From assembly GCA_012517235.1 (NCBI GenBank), contig JAAYVI010000029.1, forward strand, positions 17,831 through 81,830: 64,000 nt of DNA, read 5' to 3'. Origin of the DNA: Elusimicrobiota bacterium. Lineage in GTDB: Bacteria > Elusimicrobiota > Elusimicrobia > Elusimicrobiales > UBA9959. The stretch's first letter is position 1. Each line of letters starts with the position of its first letter. The translations under genes and the position numbers were made by a program. Below, piece by piece: positions 1 to 9,577 of the stretch. A model generated the notes under the pieces. It worked only from the letters and a program-made list of their open reading frames with translations. It was not told the origin of the DNA and did not search any database.

Positions 1-544
1 ACATTCTCAAAGCTTCTCTGGCGGCTTGTCTGTCCGATTTGTCGTTTCTTCTTCTTATAAGTTCCAAAGCTTCTTCTTTTTTAAGATTGAATATTTTTTC
101 GTCGAAGGAGGGATTTATAAGCATATCGGAAAAAATAGAAAAAACTTCGTCAAAATCTTTGCTTAAACAATACATGGAAAGTCTTGCTTCTTCGTTGTTT
201 GCCGAAGCTTCTATGGACGCGCCTAAAAATTCCAGTTTTTTGTCTATTTCTTCCGCTTTATATTTAGACGTTCCGCCGTCTCTTATCATTGTCATAAATA
301 AATCGGTCAGTCCCGTTTTTCCGGCCGGATCGTTTACTCTTCCGGTTTTTATCATAGCCGTAAGTCTTATTATCGGCAGAGTTTTATCCGTTTCTGCGTA
401 TATTACCGTTCCGTCCTCGCTTAATGTTCTATGAACCGCAGGCGGATCGAATTTGACTTTTTCCATTGCGGCAAATTTCGGTTCTTTTGCGAAAATATTT
501 TGATTCATAATCAAAGCTCCGTAAAGTAAAATAAATTTTTTCAT
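1..544 (-). CDS. M16 family peptidase-like subunit, non-catalytic type (partial, C-terminus outside window)
   Basis: This gene is absent from the ORF track because it runs off the left edge. Reading the minus strand from the ATG at 544 gives about 181 residues without a stop, starting MKKFILLYGALIMNQNIFA, which looks like a signal peptide. The M16 core follows ('TGLTDLFMTMIRDGGT'), but where the zinc motif HxxEH should be there is 'DLFMT', so this is the metal-free partner type of the two-chain M16 peptidases. It starts 9 bases after the stop of the catalytic subunit, with an AAGGAG ribosome site overlapping that stop, so the two are probably co-expressed as a periplasmic heterodimer. Family assignment is firm; the substrate is unknown. 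Confidence 0.8.
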   Translation of the reverse strand, partial: MKKFILLYGALIMNQNIFAKEPKFAAMEKVKFDPPAVHRTLSEDGTVIYAETDKTLPIIRLTAMIKTGRVNDPAGKTGLTDLFMTMIRDGGTSKYKAEEIDKKLEFLGASIEASANNEEARLSMYCLSKDFDEVFSIFSDMLINPSFDEKIFNLKKEEALELIRRRNDKSDRQAAREALRM

Positions 545-553
545 AGTTTCTCC

Positions 554-2083
554 TTATTTTGTTTCTATCAAATATACGGCCGTTTTGTTTTCCGCTTTCA
601 GATATTTTGCCGCGGCGGCCGATATGTCTTCGGGCTTAAGTTTTTTTATGTCTTCCAATTGTTTCCATTGAAGTTTCCAGTCTCCCAGTATCCTGTCGTT
701 TGATGCTAAAGCGTTTGAAAATCCCGCATTTGACTCTAACTGAGTTATCAGCGAAACTTCGTAATTATTTATCACTTTTTGCAATTCCCATTGAGTGGGA
801 GGAATATTTTTTATCTTTTCTATTTCTTCGGTTAAGGATTTATCCAAATCTTCGTTGGTAAATCCTTCTTTTGGCGCGCCTTGAGTTATGAAAAGCGAAG
901 GATATCTGTCGCCGGGAAATCCCACATATGAATTGGCGTATAAGGCCATTTTTTTATTTTCGACGATTTCTTTGTAGAATCTGGATGTTTTACCGCTTGA
1001 GAGAATTTCGGAAAGAACTATTAAAGCGGGTATGTCTTTATGATCTCCGGCCGGAATTTTATAACCTATTTTAACCATCGGTTTTGCTTTATAAAAAAGC
1101 TTTATCGTTTTTTCGCTGTTTTGCGCCGGTTCTTTTGTGTAATCCGTATTAGGCAAAGGTTTAGACTGCCAAGAAGAAAAATATTTTTCCGCCAGTTTTA
1201 TGGTTTTTTCGGCGTCGACATCCCCGACTACGGCTACCGTGCAATTATTCGGAACATAAAATTTTTTATAAAAATTTTCCGCGTCGGTTCTCGTAAGATG
1301 ACTTACGTCGTCTTCCCAGCCGATAGTCGGATTTCTATACGGATGAGCGACAAAGGCATTGGAGAGAAGCGTTTGCCACATGACTCTGTTGGGATCCGCT
1401 TGATTCATTCTCAGTTCTTCCAAAACAACGCTTCTTTCTTTGTAAAAATCTCTCAAAACCGGATTTTGAAATCTGTCGGATTCTATTGTCATCCATGCTT
1501 CCAATCTATTGGAAGGCAGTTCTATGACATATCCGGTATAATCGGTAGAAGTAAAAGCGTTTAGCCCGTGTTCTCCCAATTTATTGTATATTTTCCAAAG
1601 TTCTTCTCTAACGGCATATTTTTCGGCTTCTTTTTCCAGAGAGGAAAGTTCATCTTTGAGTTTTTTTATCTTGGCTTCGTCTCTGGCGCTTTTTTTATCT
1701 TCTTCGTTTAGTAAAAGAGCCGTTTCTTCTATTTTATCCAGGATCTTCTTTTCGGCTTCGTAGTTTGAGGTGTTTATCGTTTTGGTTCCCTTAAAAGCCA
1801 TATGCTCGAATAAATGAGCCAGACCGCTTTTACCTTGAAGATTATCGACATTGCCTACTTTAAACATCATCGTGAACGAAACGGTAGGAACAAATTTTTT
1901 TTCTAAAATCAAAAACTTCATTCCGTTTTTAAGGGTATAAGAGATTACGGGAGGATATTTGGGATCTTTTTCGACTACTGCTCCCATTTTCTCCAAAAAG
2001 GATATTTTATCTTGTTTCATTTGAGCTCCGGCAAACGCGGACAATACGGCCGTTAAAACGGCCGAAAGAAAAATCTTTTTCAT
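554..2083 (-). CDS. M16 family zinc peptidase, catalytic subunit
   Basis: A 509-residue secreted peptidase. Residues 1-20 form a signal peptide (MKKIFLSAVLTAVLSAFAGA). The zinc site is the inverted motif HLFEH at residues 90-94; the third ligand should be the Glu pair in 'VVLEELRMNQADP' about 130 residues later, because a Lys/Glu-rich helical insertion (about 110-165) separates them. The C-terminal half is the usual inactive M16 domain. The start has a GGAGG site in front of it. It forms an operon with the non-catalytic partner downstream. Members of this family degrade peptides or process proteins in the periplasm; the target here is not evident. Confidence 0.9.
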   Translation of the reverse strand: MKKIFLSAVLTAVLSAFAGAQMKQDKISFLEKMGAVVEKDPKYPPVISYTLKNGMKFLILEKKFVPTVSFTMMFKVGNVDNLQGKSGLAHLFEHMAFKGTKTINTSNYEAEKKILDKIEETALLLNEEDKKSARDEAKIKKLKDELSSLEKEAEKYAVREELWKIYNKLGEHGLNAFTSTDYTGYVIELPSNRLEAWMTIESDRFQNPVLRDFYKERSVVLEELRMNQADPNRVMWQTLLSNAFVAHPYRNPTIGWEDDVSHLTRTDAENFYKKFYVPNNCTVAVVGDVDAEKTIKLAEKYFSSWQSKPLPNTDYTKEPAQNSEKTIKLFYKAKPMVKIGYKIPAGDHKDIPALIVLSEILSSGKTSRFYKEIVENKKMALYANSYVGFPGDRYPSLFITQGAPKEGFTNEDLDKSLTEEIEKIKNIPPTQWELQKVINNYEVSLITQLESNAGFSNALASNDRILGDWKLQWKQLEDIKKLKPEDISAAAAKYLKAENKTAVYLIETK

Positions 2084-2156
2084 TTATGGCCTCCGATTTG
2101 AACATTTTAAATATTATATAATTAAAATTAAGTCAATAAAATCGGGCGGTGAAAAT
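2084..2156. promoter_or_regulatory. Divergent AT-rich promoter region
   Basis: The 73 bases between the M16 operon (minus) and the FAD dehydrogenase operon (plus) contain ATTATATAAT, which can serve as a -10 box in either direction. On the minus strand a TTGACT is followed after 17 bases by TATTTA. On the plus strand no well-spaced -35 is clear. The region must hold both promoters, but the exact boxes are uncertain. Confidence 0.4.
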
Positions 2157-4259
2157 ATGAACAGAATAAAGAAACATCCCGTTTTGGAAATTAAGGAAAG
2201 GAAGGAAATAAAATTCTATTTTGACGGGCAAGAAATAAAGGCTTTTGAGGGAGAAATGCTTTCCTCGGCTCTATTTGCCGCCGGTATTAAAATTTTTAGC
2301 TATCATAAAAAAGATTCGGCCCCTCAGGGGATTTTTTGCGCAAACGGACAATGCGCCCAATGTTCGGTCATAGCCGACGGAAAAGTCGTAAAAGCCTGCG
2401 TTACGGCCGTAAAAGAAAATATGAAGGTTCAGACTTTAAGAGGAGCGGCTCCGGTATCTTGCGATAAGTCCGATAAAAAATTGTCTTTTTCAAAGATAGA
2501 AGAAATCGATACGGATGTTTTGATATTGGGAGCCGGCCCAAGCGGTTTGGCCTGCGCTTTTGAAATAGGAAAATTTAATTTGGATACGATAATCGTAGAC
2601 GATAAAGATAAACCGGGCGGAAAACTTGTTCTTCAAACTCATAAATTTTTCGGCTCGGTGGAAGATTGCTATGCGGGTAGCAGAGGCATAGACATAGCCG
2701 ATAAATTAGCCGACGACGTAAAAAAATATCCTTCGGTTAAGATGTGGAATAATTCCGTATGCGCGGGAGTTTTTTCCGATAAAAAAATAGGCGTCGTAAA
2801 AGACGGAGTTTATTATTTGATAAAACCGAAAGTGTTTGTTGTGGCCGCAGGAGCCAGAGAAAAAACATTAATGTTTCCGGGAAATACTTTGCCCGGAGTT
2901 TACGGCGCCGGCGCTTTTCAAACTTTGGTTAACAGAGATTTGATAAAAGCTTGCGAAAAAATATTTATTATAGGCGGCGGCAATGTGGGGCTTATAGCGG
3001 GTTATCACGCCGTACAGGCCGGTATAAAAGTAGTCGGACTTGTCGAAGCGGCCGCTTATTGCGGCGGTTATAAAGTGCACGAAGATAAACTTAGAAGATT
3101 GGGCGTTCCTATTTTTACTTCGCATACCGTCGTTGAAGCTCAAGGCAAGAACTGTTTGGAAAGCGTAACTATCGCCAAAGTAGACGAAAATTTTAAGCCG
3201 ATAAAAGGAACGGAAAAAAAGTTTAAAGCCGACACTCTTCTTGTGGCGGTGGGACTTAATCCGGTAAACGAATTTTATACGCATGCTTTGGAAAGCGGAA
3301 TAAACGCTTTTATATGCGGAGACGCTCAAGAAATAGCCGAGGCTTCAGCGGCGATGTTTAGCGGTAAAATAGCCGCGCACAAAGTTCTTAAAAGCTTAGG
3401 TTTTATAACTTCGGAAGTTCCTAATTTCTGGTATGAAAAATTGGAAATATTAAAATCGCGTCCGGGGAAAACTTATTCTTTAGAAGAACTAAAACAAGAA
3501 TATCAAGGCAAGGTATATCCGGTTTTTCACTGCAGACAGGAAATTCCTTGTAACCCGTGCGTTACGGTTTGTCCTAAAAAGTCGATAAAACTCTCCGGAG
3601 AAACCATAATGAGTCTTCCGAAATTTTCGGGAGAATGCATAGGATGTTTTAAGTGTCTGGTAATATGTCCCGGCCTTGCGGTTACCATAGTGGATAAAAG
3701 AAAAGACGAAAAAAATCCTATTGTTTATCTGCCTTATGAAAACGATCCGGCTTTGGCTGAGAAAGGTAAAACGGCCGAAATTGTAGACGATTACGGCGAG
3801 GATCTTTATAAAGCCGAGATAGTTTCGGTTTTAGATATGAAAGCGGAAAATATGAGAATAATAGGCGTTAAAATTCCCGCGGAATTAGCCGAAAAAGCGG
3901 CTTCTTTGAGAATACTTTCTCATGAAGAAGGCGAAAAGTGGCGGGGAGATATCTCAAAACTTGACGATTGCGTAATAGTTTGCCGCTGCGAAAGAGTTAC
4001 TTTGGGCGAAATAAGAAAAAAAATAAAAGAAGGAGTTCGCGATCTTAATCAGCTTAAAGCTTTGACAAGAGCCGGAATGGGAGCATGCGGATCAAAAACC
4101 TGTAATTCTTTGCTTCTTTCCGTTATGAAAAGCGAAGGGATAGATACAAAAGAAATTACCGACCTTACAAAAAGGCCGCTTTTTATGGAAACGGAATTTG
4201 CCGTATTTGCCGGAGTTTCTTCTAAGAAAGAAGACAAAACTTCTTTTAGCGGTTTTTAA
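2157..4259 (+). CDS. FAD/NAD-dependent dehydrogenase alpha subunit with [2Fe-2S], 2x[4Fe-4S] and BFD-like domains
   Basis: A 700-residue electron-transfer flavoprotein of the sarcosine oxidase alpha / HcnAB / proline dehydrogenase alpha type. In order: an N-terminal 2Fe-2S ferredoxin domain ('CANGQCAQCSV', about residue 62), an FAD Rossmann motif ('LGAGPSGLACAFEIG', about 125), an NAD(P)-type motif ('IIGGGNVGLIAGYHA', about 272), a two-cluster ferredoxin insert ('CNPCVTVCPK', 'CIGCFKCLVICPG', about 465-505), and a BFD-like [2Fe-2S] domain ('CRCERVTLGEI ... GACGSKTC', about 610-660). The next gene encodes the substrate-oxidising DAO-type beta subunit 15 bases downstream. Together they should oxidise an amino acid or N-methylated amine and pass electrons to ferredoxin or NAD. 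The two-ferredoxin insert is less usual. Substrate not determined. Confidence 0.85.
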   Translation: MNRIKKHPVLEIKERKEIKFYFDGQEIKAFEGEMLSSALFAAGIKIFSYHKKDSAPQGIFCANGQCAQCSVIADGKVVKACVTAVKENMKVQTLRGAAPVSCDKSDKKLSFSKIEEIDTDVLILGAGPSGLACAFEIGKFNLDTIIVDDKDKPGGKLVLQTHKFFGSVEDCYAGSRGIDIADKLADDVKKYPSVKMWNNSVCAGVFSDKKIGVVKDGVYYLIKPKVFVVAAGAREKTLMFPGNTLPGVYGAGAFQTLVNRDLIKACEKIFIIGGGNVGLIAGYHAVQAGIKVVGLVEAAAYCGGYKVHEDKLRRLGVPIFTSHTVVEAQGKNCLESVTIAKVDENFKPIKGTEKKFKADTLLVAVGLNPVNEFYTHALESGINAFICGDAQEIAEASAAMFSGKIAAHKVLKSLGFITSEVPNFWYEKLEILKSRPGKTYSLEELKQEYQGKVYPVFHCRQEIPCNPCVTVCPKKSIKLSGETIMSLPKFSGECIGCFKCLVICPGLAVTIVDKRKDEKNPIVYLPYENDPALAEKGKTAEIVDDYGEDLYKAEIVSVLDMKAENMRIIGVKIPAELAEKAASLRILSHEEGEKWRGDISKLDDCVIVCRCERVTLGEIRKKIKEGVRDLNQLKALTRAGMGACGSKTCNSLLLSVMKSEGIDTKEITDLTKRPLFMETEFAVFAGVSSKKEDKTSFSGF

Positions 4260-4274
4260 TATCGGAGAATATTT

Positions 4275-5423
4275 ATGAAAAATTACGATGTTATAATAGC
4301 CGGCGCCGGAAGCGCGGGAGTTCCTTTGGCCATGTTTTTGGCCGAAAATAAGATTAAAGTTTTGGTTCTTGAAAAAAAACCTTCTTGCGGACAGGGGCAA
4401 AATAAAGCGGCGATAGGCGGAATAAGAGCCACACATTCCGACGGTTCCAAAATAAAAACCTGTCTTAAATCTTTGGAAATATTTTCATCCTGGCATGAAA
4501 AAGAAGGCGAAGACATAGGATGGAGACGCGGCGGATATTTGTTCCCGGTTTATAGGGAGAAAGAAGAAAAAACTCTCAAAGAGTTGTTGAAAACTCAGGA
4601 AAAATTCGGTCTTAACATAAATTGGATTTCGGCGCAAGAAGTAAAAGAATTGGTTAAAGGAATAAACGAGGACGGTCTTATAGGCGGCACTTTTTCGCCG
4701 AACGACGGCAGCGCCTCGCCTCTTTTAAGCATTAACGCTTTTTATAGAAAAGCGGTTTCTAACGGAGCGGAATTTTCGTTTAATGAACAAATAAAAGAAG
4801 TAAAAAAGAAAGGAAACTTGTTTTCGGTTAAAACTTCCGATAAAGAATATGAAACTCCGATATTTATAAACGCCGCCGGAGCTCATGCCAAAGAAATTTC
4901 TCTTATGTTAGGCGTAGATATACCGGTAAAACCCGATTGTCACGAGGCGGGAATAACCGAACCCGCGGAAAGATTCGTGGAACCTATGGTGGTAGACATA
5001 AGAGAAGGTGAAAAATCCAAAAACTATTACTTTTATCAGAATTTCGAAGGACAAATTATTTTTTGCATGACCCCGGATCCTCAAATTTGGGGATATGACA
5101 GGAAAAGCACGAGCGAATTTTTGCCGGAAATTTCAAAAAGAATGCTAAATATTCTTCCGGGCCTTTCGAATATAAAAGTAAGAAGAGTCTGGCGCGGCCT
5201 TTATCCTATGACTCCGGACGGTTTTCCGATAGTTCAATTCGACGCCGCCGGCGTAGAAAATTATATCATAGCGGCCGGAATGTGCGGACAGGGATTTATG
5301 TTAGGTCCCGGTTTAGGATGGATTATTTCCAAAATAATTACGAAACAGGCTTCTAAAGAGGACGAAAGTATTTATAATTTCCGTCTTAACAGGGATTTCT
5401 CCGGACAAGAAAAATTAAAATAA
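4275..5423 (+). CDS. FAD-dependent amine/amino-acid oxidoreductase, beta subunit (DAO family)
   Basis: A 382-residue DAO-fold flavoprotein. The N-terminal dinucleotide-binding motif is 'IIAGAGSAGVPLAMFLAE' (residues 5-22), followed by an Arg/His substrate-entry region ('AAIGGIRATHSDGS') and the C-terminal FAD-binding segment 'AGMCGQGFMLGPGLG', typical of sarcosine oxidase beta, D-amino-acid dehydrogenase and proline/hydroxyproline dehydrogenase beta chains. It directly follows the iron-sulfur alpha subunit, so a heteromeric dehydrogenase is expected. The stop codon overlaps the start of the following glycosyltransferase, although the two have no obvious shared role. Confidence 0.85.
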   Translation: MKNYDVIIAGAGSAGVPLAMFLAENKIKVLVLEKKPSCGQGQNKAAIGGIRATHSDGSKIKTCLKSLEIFSSWHEKEGEDIGWRRGGYLFPVYREKEEKTLKELLKTQEKFGLNINWISAQEVKELVKGINEDGLIGGTFSPNDGSASPLLSINAFYRKAVSNGAEFSFNEQIKEVKKKGNLFSVKTSDKEYETPIFINAAGAHAKEISLMLGVDIPVKPDCHEAGITEPAERFVEPMVVDIREGEKSKNYYFYQNFEGQIIFCMTPDPQIWGYDRKSTSEFLPEISKRMLNILPGLSNIKVRRVWRGLYPMTPDGFPIVQFDAAGVENYIIAAGMCGQGFMLGPGLGWIISKIITKQASKEDESIYNFRLNRDFSGQEKLK

Positions 5424-6334
5424 TGAATTTGCCTTCCGTTTCTATCATAATACCGACATATAAAAGGCCGGAATTTTTACTTAGAGCCTTAGACAGCGTT
5501 TTGGGTCAAGACTATCAAAATATAAAAGAAATAATAATAACCGACGACGGCGATTATGAAGAATCTTTCATAGAAAAATTAAAAGCCGAAGATTCAAGAA
5601 TAATATATGTCAAAAATACAAAGTATGCCAAAGGTCCTTCCGGCAACAAACAAAACGGTCTGGATATCGCTTCGGGAGACTTTATCGCCTTTATGGACGA
5701 CGACGACGAATTATTTAACGATGCCGTATCTTCGGTTATGAAAGTGTTAATTACCGGTAGTTATAAAATAGCTTTTGCCAATTGCGTAAGAAGCGATAAT
5801 GGAAAGTTTACCGGAAAACATTATGATAGAGACGAAGAAGCATCTTATTGGGATTTTATTTGCGGAAAATATGAAGGGGAATATTGGGGAATTAATTCTT
5901 ATGAAATAATGAAAAAAATAAGATTCAAGGATGAGTATGGCGGAGCCGAAGGTTTAGCATGGCTCGGATTGTATAAGGAAGAAAATATAAAACTTAAATA
6001 TATTCATAAGGCTGTCAGAAAATATTACGTTCATGAAAATCAATTTTCAAATACATACGAACAGAACGCTTTAAGGACATTTAATTCTTATGAAAAATAT
6101 TTGGAACTTTTCGGAGAAGATATTATAAAAACATGTCCTAAAAAATATTCTTATATTTGCAAAATAGCTTCATATTTTGCGTTTTTGTCCGGAAATAAAC
6201 AAAAAATTTCATATTATGCCGCCAAATCTTTTATGTCCGATAAAAGTTTTTTATCTTTTATTTTTTATCTTTTTTCTATTTGCCCATTATCGTTTTATGT
6301 TTTAAAATACTACTTTAGGTTTAGAAAGAAATGA
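5423..6334 (+). CDS. Family 2 (GT-A) glycosyltransferase
   Basis: A 303-residue GT2 enzyme: N-terminal 'SIIIPTYKRPEFLLRALDSV' nucleotide-sugar fold and the metal-binding acidic run 'FMDDDDE' (about residue 91-97). No N-terminal membrane segment; the C-terminus is hydrophobic and basic ('FIFYLFSICPLSFYVLKYYF'), suggesting loose membrane attachment. It should add a sugar to a lipid-linked surface glycan on the cytoplasmic face. The start overlaps the stop of the upstream dehydrogenase and its own end overlaps the next glycosyltransferase. The 3' part becomes visibly more AT-rich than upstream genes, as often seen in exchanged surface-polysaccharide genes. Confidence 0.85.
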   Translation: MNLPSVSIIIPTYKRPEFLLRALDSVLGQDYQNIKEIIITDDGDYEESFIEKLKAEDSRIIYVKNTKYAKGPSGNKQNGLDIASGDFIAFMDDDDELFNDAVSSVMKVLITGSYKIAFANCVRSDNGKFTGKHYDRDEEASYWDFICGKYEGEYWGINSYEIMKKIRFKDEYGGAEGLAWLGLYKEENIKLKYIHKAVRKYYVHENQFSNTYEQNALRTFNSYEKYLELFGEDIIKTCPKKYSYICKIASYFAFLSGNKQKISYYAAKSFMSDKSFLSFIFYLFSICPLSFYVLKYYFRFRKK

Positions 6335-7398
6335 AATTACTATTTATAACTTCTACATTATTACCAGGAGGCGCCGAAAGGGTTTTAAGTTCTTATGCAG
6401 ATTATTTTTCAAAAAATCACGATGTTTATATCTTAAAACTGGATAAAGGCAATCCTTATTATGAGTTAAGCAAAAAAGTAAAAGTAATGTCTTTAAACCT
6501 ATTTTCGGAATCGCTTTCTTTTATCGACACGATTAAAAAAACGATAAGAAGAATAATAGCGATTAGAAAAATTATTTTGTATTTGAAGCCGGATAAAATA
6601 ATTTCTTTTCAAACAAAAATAAATATTTTATCTATAATTGCGGCTCTCTTTCTATTTAAGCGAGTCATAATTTTTGAACAAATACATCATTTATACGAAG
6701 AATCGAAACTAGTAAAAATATTAAGAATATTTTTTTATTTTTTTGCAAAAAAAATAATAGTTCTAAGCGAATTTGACAGAAAGTATTACAAAATTATAAA
6801 TTCCGATGTTTATTATATTCCTAATCCGATATCTATTAAAACAAAGAAAGATGTCGAATATGAAAGAAAAGAAAATATAATTTTGAATGTAGGCAGATTG
6901 GAAAATCAAAAAAATCAAAAAGAATTGATTGAAATATTCTCGTCGATTAATGAAAAAAAAGATTATAGAGTTTTAATATACGGAGAAGGCAGCTTAAGAA
7001 ATGATTTGGCGAATTTGATAAAAAATAAAAAAATGGAAGAAAAAATATTTTTAAAAGGAAACGAAAAAGAGATAGAAAAAATATATGAGAAAAGTAAGAT
7101 TTTTTGTTTGACATCCAAAGCGGAAGGTTTCCCTAATGTGCTTATAGAAGCTATGGCTTACGGTTGTGTTCCGATCGCTTTCGATTGCTTGACCGGTCCT
7201 TCCGATATAATAAAAGACGGTTTTGACGGATTTTTAATAAAAAATTTTAATACAAAAGAGTTTGCCTCTAACATGCAACTTTTAATTAATAACGAAGAAA
7301 AGCTTAAAATAATGTCGAAAAATGCGTTTGATTCGGCTAAGAGATTTTATAGAGAAAAAGTATTATCCGATGCTTCCAAAATTTTGGGGGTACATTAG
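6331..7398 (+). CDS. Family 4 (GT-B) glycosyltransferase
   Basis: A 355-residue GT4 enzyme. The N-terminal acceptor domain begins 'LFITSTLLPGGAERVLSSYA', the donor domain has 'ILNVGRLENQKNQKELIE' (about 190) and the retaining-GT signature 'EGFPNVLIEAMAYGCVPIAF' (about 267-286, EX7E type). It transfers a sugar from an activated donor to a surface glycan. Start overlaps the upstream GT2 by four bases (ATGA). The gene is very AT-rich with heavy AAA/ATA use compared with the flanking housekeeping genes, consistent with acquisition with the rest of the glycan block. It faces the methyltransferase gene tail to tail with only two bases between stops. Confidence 0.87.
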   Translation: MKLLFITSTLLPGGAERVLSSYADYFSKNHDVYILKLDKGNPYYELSKKVKVMSLNLFSESLSFIDTIKKTIRRIIAIRKIILYLKPDKIISFQTKINILSIIAALFLFKRVIIFEQIHHLYEESKLVKILRIFFYFFAKKIIVLSEFDRKYYKIINSDVYYIPNPISIKTKKDVEYERKENIILNVGRLENQKNQKELIEIFSSINEKKDYRVLIYGEGSLRNDLANLIKNKKMEEKIFLKGNEKEIEKIYEKSKIFCLTSKAEGFPNVLIEAMAYGCVPIAFDCLTGPSDIIKDGFDGFLIKNFNTKEFASNMQLLINNEEKLKIMSKNAFDSAKRFYREKVLSDASKILGVH

Positions 7399-7400
7399 TT

Positions 7401-8126
7401 TTATGTTATTTTTTTGAACTTAAAAAAATAGGTTTCATTTGATCCTTTTATATTGATAAAGAGAAATAGCTTTTTTATTAAGTAAATGAATTTTCCCTTG
7501 AAGTTTAGATATTTCATATCAAATAGATATACTCTTTTTATATTTTCTTCTTTGAAATATTTTGAGAGGATATTCCTTAAGTTTTCTAAAGAAAAACTTC
7601 TTTGATGTCCCCATCTATGAAACTTCTTTCCGCAGTGTAAGCAAATTACTTCATTATCCGATAGGTTTTCGTCGGCCGGAACGGTGCCAATGAAGTATCC
7701 GTTGTTTTTTAAAACTCTATTTATTTCCAACAAGCCTTCGCCTAATGATATCTCATCTAAATGTTCTAATAATTCGCAAGCGACAACATAGTCAAACATT
7801 TTACTATCAAAAGGAATATTTTCTATTTTTCCATTTTTAAAGAGATCTGACGATATGTTTAATTCTTTTTTTAACCTTTCTATGGATTTTTCACTTGGGT
7901 CTATCGAGAATATATTTATACCTTTTTCTAAACATTTTTTTTCAAAATATCCTTCGCCTATGCCTATATTCAATACCGAAGAACCGCCTTTTATTTGAGA
8001 TAATATGAAATCATATCTTTTTGAAGACTTAAATGTTTTTAATAAATCAAAGTCTGTTTGATAGTTTTCCCAAAGATTATCTTGTTTCATTTTTAAATTG
8101 TACAAAGTATTAAATTTGTCTTTCAA
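7401..8126 (-). CDS. Class I SAM-dependent methyltransferase
   Basis: A 241-residue Rossmann-fold methyltransferase. SAM motif I is 'SSVLNIGIGEGYFEKKCLEKG' (about 49-69), the acidic ribose-binding position is 'FSIDPSEKS', and motif IV is 'FDYVVACELLEHLDE'. A small CxxC pair ('ICLHCGKKFHRWGHQRSFS') lies in the C-terminal third and may bind zinc or cap the active site. It is probably translated with the upstream flippase (four-base overlap at 8123-8126) and so likely methylates a glycan or its lipid carrier intermediate. The substrate is inference only. AT-rich like the adjacent glycosyltransferases. Confidence 0.8.
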   Translation of the reverse strand: MKDKFNTLYNLKMKQDNLWENYQTDFDLLKTFKSSKRYDFILSQIKGGSSVLNIGIGEGYFEKKCLEKGINIFSIDPSEKSIERLKKELNISSDLFKNGKIENIPFDSKMFDYVVACELLEHLDEISLGEGLLEINRVLKNNGYFIGTVPADENLSDNEVICLHCGKKFHRWGHQRSFSLENLRNILSKYFKEENIKRVYLFDMKYLNFKGKFIYLIKKLFLFINIKGSNETYFFKFKKIT

Positions 8127-9577
8127 TTTTCATATCTTACGGATAAAAATTTACTTTTTAAAGAGTTTAAATTATCTTTTAAAATGGATATTTCTTCTTT
8201 GCCGAAAACGCCGGAAATATAAATCAAAAACAAATAGAAAACCGCGGAGGATACGAAAGCCAAAGGCAGACTGTATGACTTTATATAAAATACCGAAGCG
8301 GCGCAGACGGCCGAAAATAAGATCGGAAGCAAAACGCAGTTAAGCCAATCTATTTTTAAAAAATTCTTTGCTTTTTCATATTGCCAAAAAGCGGAAATCA
8401 AAAAAGAAAGACAGAAAAATACCGATACGAAATTTATGCCGAGTTTTTTCGCCGATAGAAGATAAATTATAAAAAATGCCGAAGACACATATGTTTTTAC
8501 CGCAGAAGATTCTTTTTGTCTCGACGCTATTATCATAAGATTTGAAGCCATATTTTCCAGGAACATGAAAAGAGGCAAAAATATCAATATTTTAAGCGTC
8601 CAATAAGACTCTATAAATCCGTTTCCGTAAATAAATTCCGTTATCGAATAAGAAAGAACGGCTATTAAGGCCAGAATGGGAGATAAAACGGAAAAAGCTA
8701 TTTTAAGAGAATAATTGGCTATTTTATTTAACTTTTCTTCGTCCGATTTGTAATGTTTTGACATGGCCGGGAAAAGCACGTTTGAAAAATTAGATATGAC
8801 TTCCCAGATAAGCGAGCTTATCTTTTGACTTGCCGCAAAAAAACCGGCGGCTTGAGGGGAAGATAACAATCCTATTAGAAAAAGAGGAGAATTTTGATTT
8901 AAAATCAGAGTAAAATGAGACCAGGCTATGTGAAAACTTGAAAAAGCTTCTTTTTTTATATCGGAAAAATTAATTTTAAATTTTAGAGAAGGGAAATTTA
9001 TTTTAAGTCTGAAAAGCTGGAAAAAAACGGCCGACATTTGCGAGATAAAAAGGAAAAAAACTATTTCGTATATAGGAGTATTTCTGTCGGAAAGTAAAAG
9101 AACGGCCGCGGTGTATACGAAAGACTGCAGTATCAGAGAATAGCCGAGACTTTTCATGTTTTCCAGACCTTGAAAAGCCCAGGCCGAAAAAAAAGTTACC
9201 GATGAAAAAATGGTAAGAGAAGAAAAAAATAACAATAAAAAATCGCTTTTGGTTTTTGAAATAAAATAAGAAAAAACACAGCAGATCAGAAAAGCGGTTA
9301 TTCCGAAAAAAATTCTGAAATTAACCGTTTTCATAAAAATTTCCGTAAAGTCGCTTTTTTTTCTCGAAATGTCTCTTGCCGCCGACATGGAAGATCCGAA
9401 GTCGGCCAAAACGGCAAAATAAGATACCAAAACCAGAGCCCAATTCAATTTACCGAAATTTTCCGGACCTAAAATATTTGCCAGATATATTACGGTTATT
9501 AGTCCTAAAATTTTGGTTACCGCATTGGAGAAAAGCATGTAAAGAAAGTTTTTTAATACGGCATATCCCGTTTTCAT
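8123..9577 (-). CDS. Polysaccharide/oligosaccharide flippase (Wzx/RfbX-like, MOP superfamily)
   Basis: A 484-residue polytopic membrane protein with roughly 12-14 hydrophobic segments, beginning 'LKNFLYMLFSNAVTKILGLITVIYLANILGPENFGKLNWA', the standard N-terminus of Wzx-type flippases ('lGp..fG.ln'). It should move a lipid-linked oligosaccharide across the inner membrane. It is the first gene of a two-gene minus-strand unit with the methyltransferase and sits opposite the two glycosyltransferases, giving a compact surface-glycan block. Distinguished from the MurJ-like protein at 61 kb by its N-terminal sequence. Confidence 0.87.
   Translation of the reverse strand: MKTGYAVLKNFLYMLFSNAVTKILGLITVIYLANILGPENFGKLNWALVLVSYFAVLADFGSSMSAARDISRKKSDFTEIFMKTVNFRIFFGITAFLICCVFSYFISKTKSDFLLLFFSSLTIFSSVTFFSAWAFQGLENMKSLGYSLILQSFVYTAAVLLLSDRNTPIYEIVFFLFISQMSAVFFQLFRLKINFPSLKFKINFSDIKKEAFSSFHIAWSHFTLILNQNSPLFLIGLLSSPQAAGFFAASQKISSLIWEVISNFSNVLFPAMSKHYKSDEEKLNKIANYSLKIAFSVLSPILALIAVLSYSITEFIYGNGFIESYWTLKILIFLPLFMFLENMASNLMIIASRQKESSAVKTYVSSAFFIIYLLSAKKLGINFVSVFFCLSFLISAFWQYEKAKNFLKIDWLNCVLLPILFSAVCAASVFYIKSYSLPLAFVSSAVFYLFLIYISGVFGKEEISILKDNLNSLKSKFLSVRYEN

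Noticed and set aside
39-434. Plus-strand 131-residue ORF
   Set aside because: Antisense shadow of the M16 subunit running off the left edge of the window on the minus strand.
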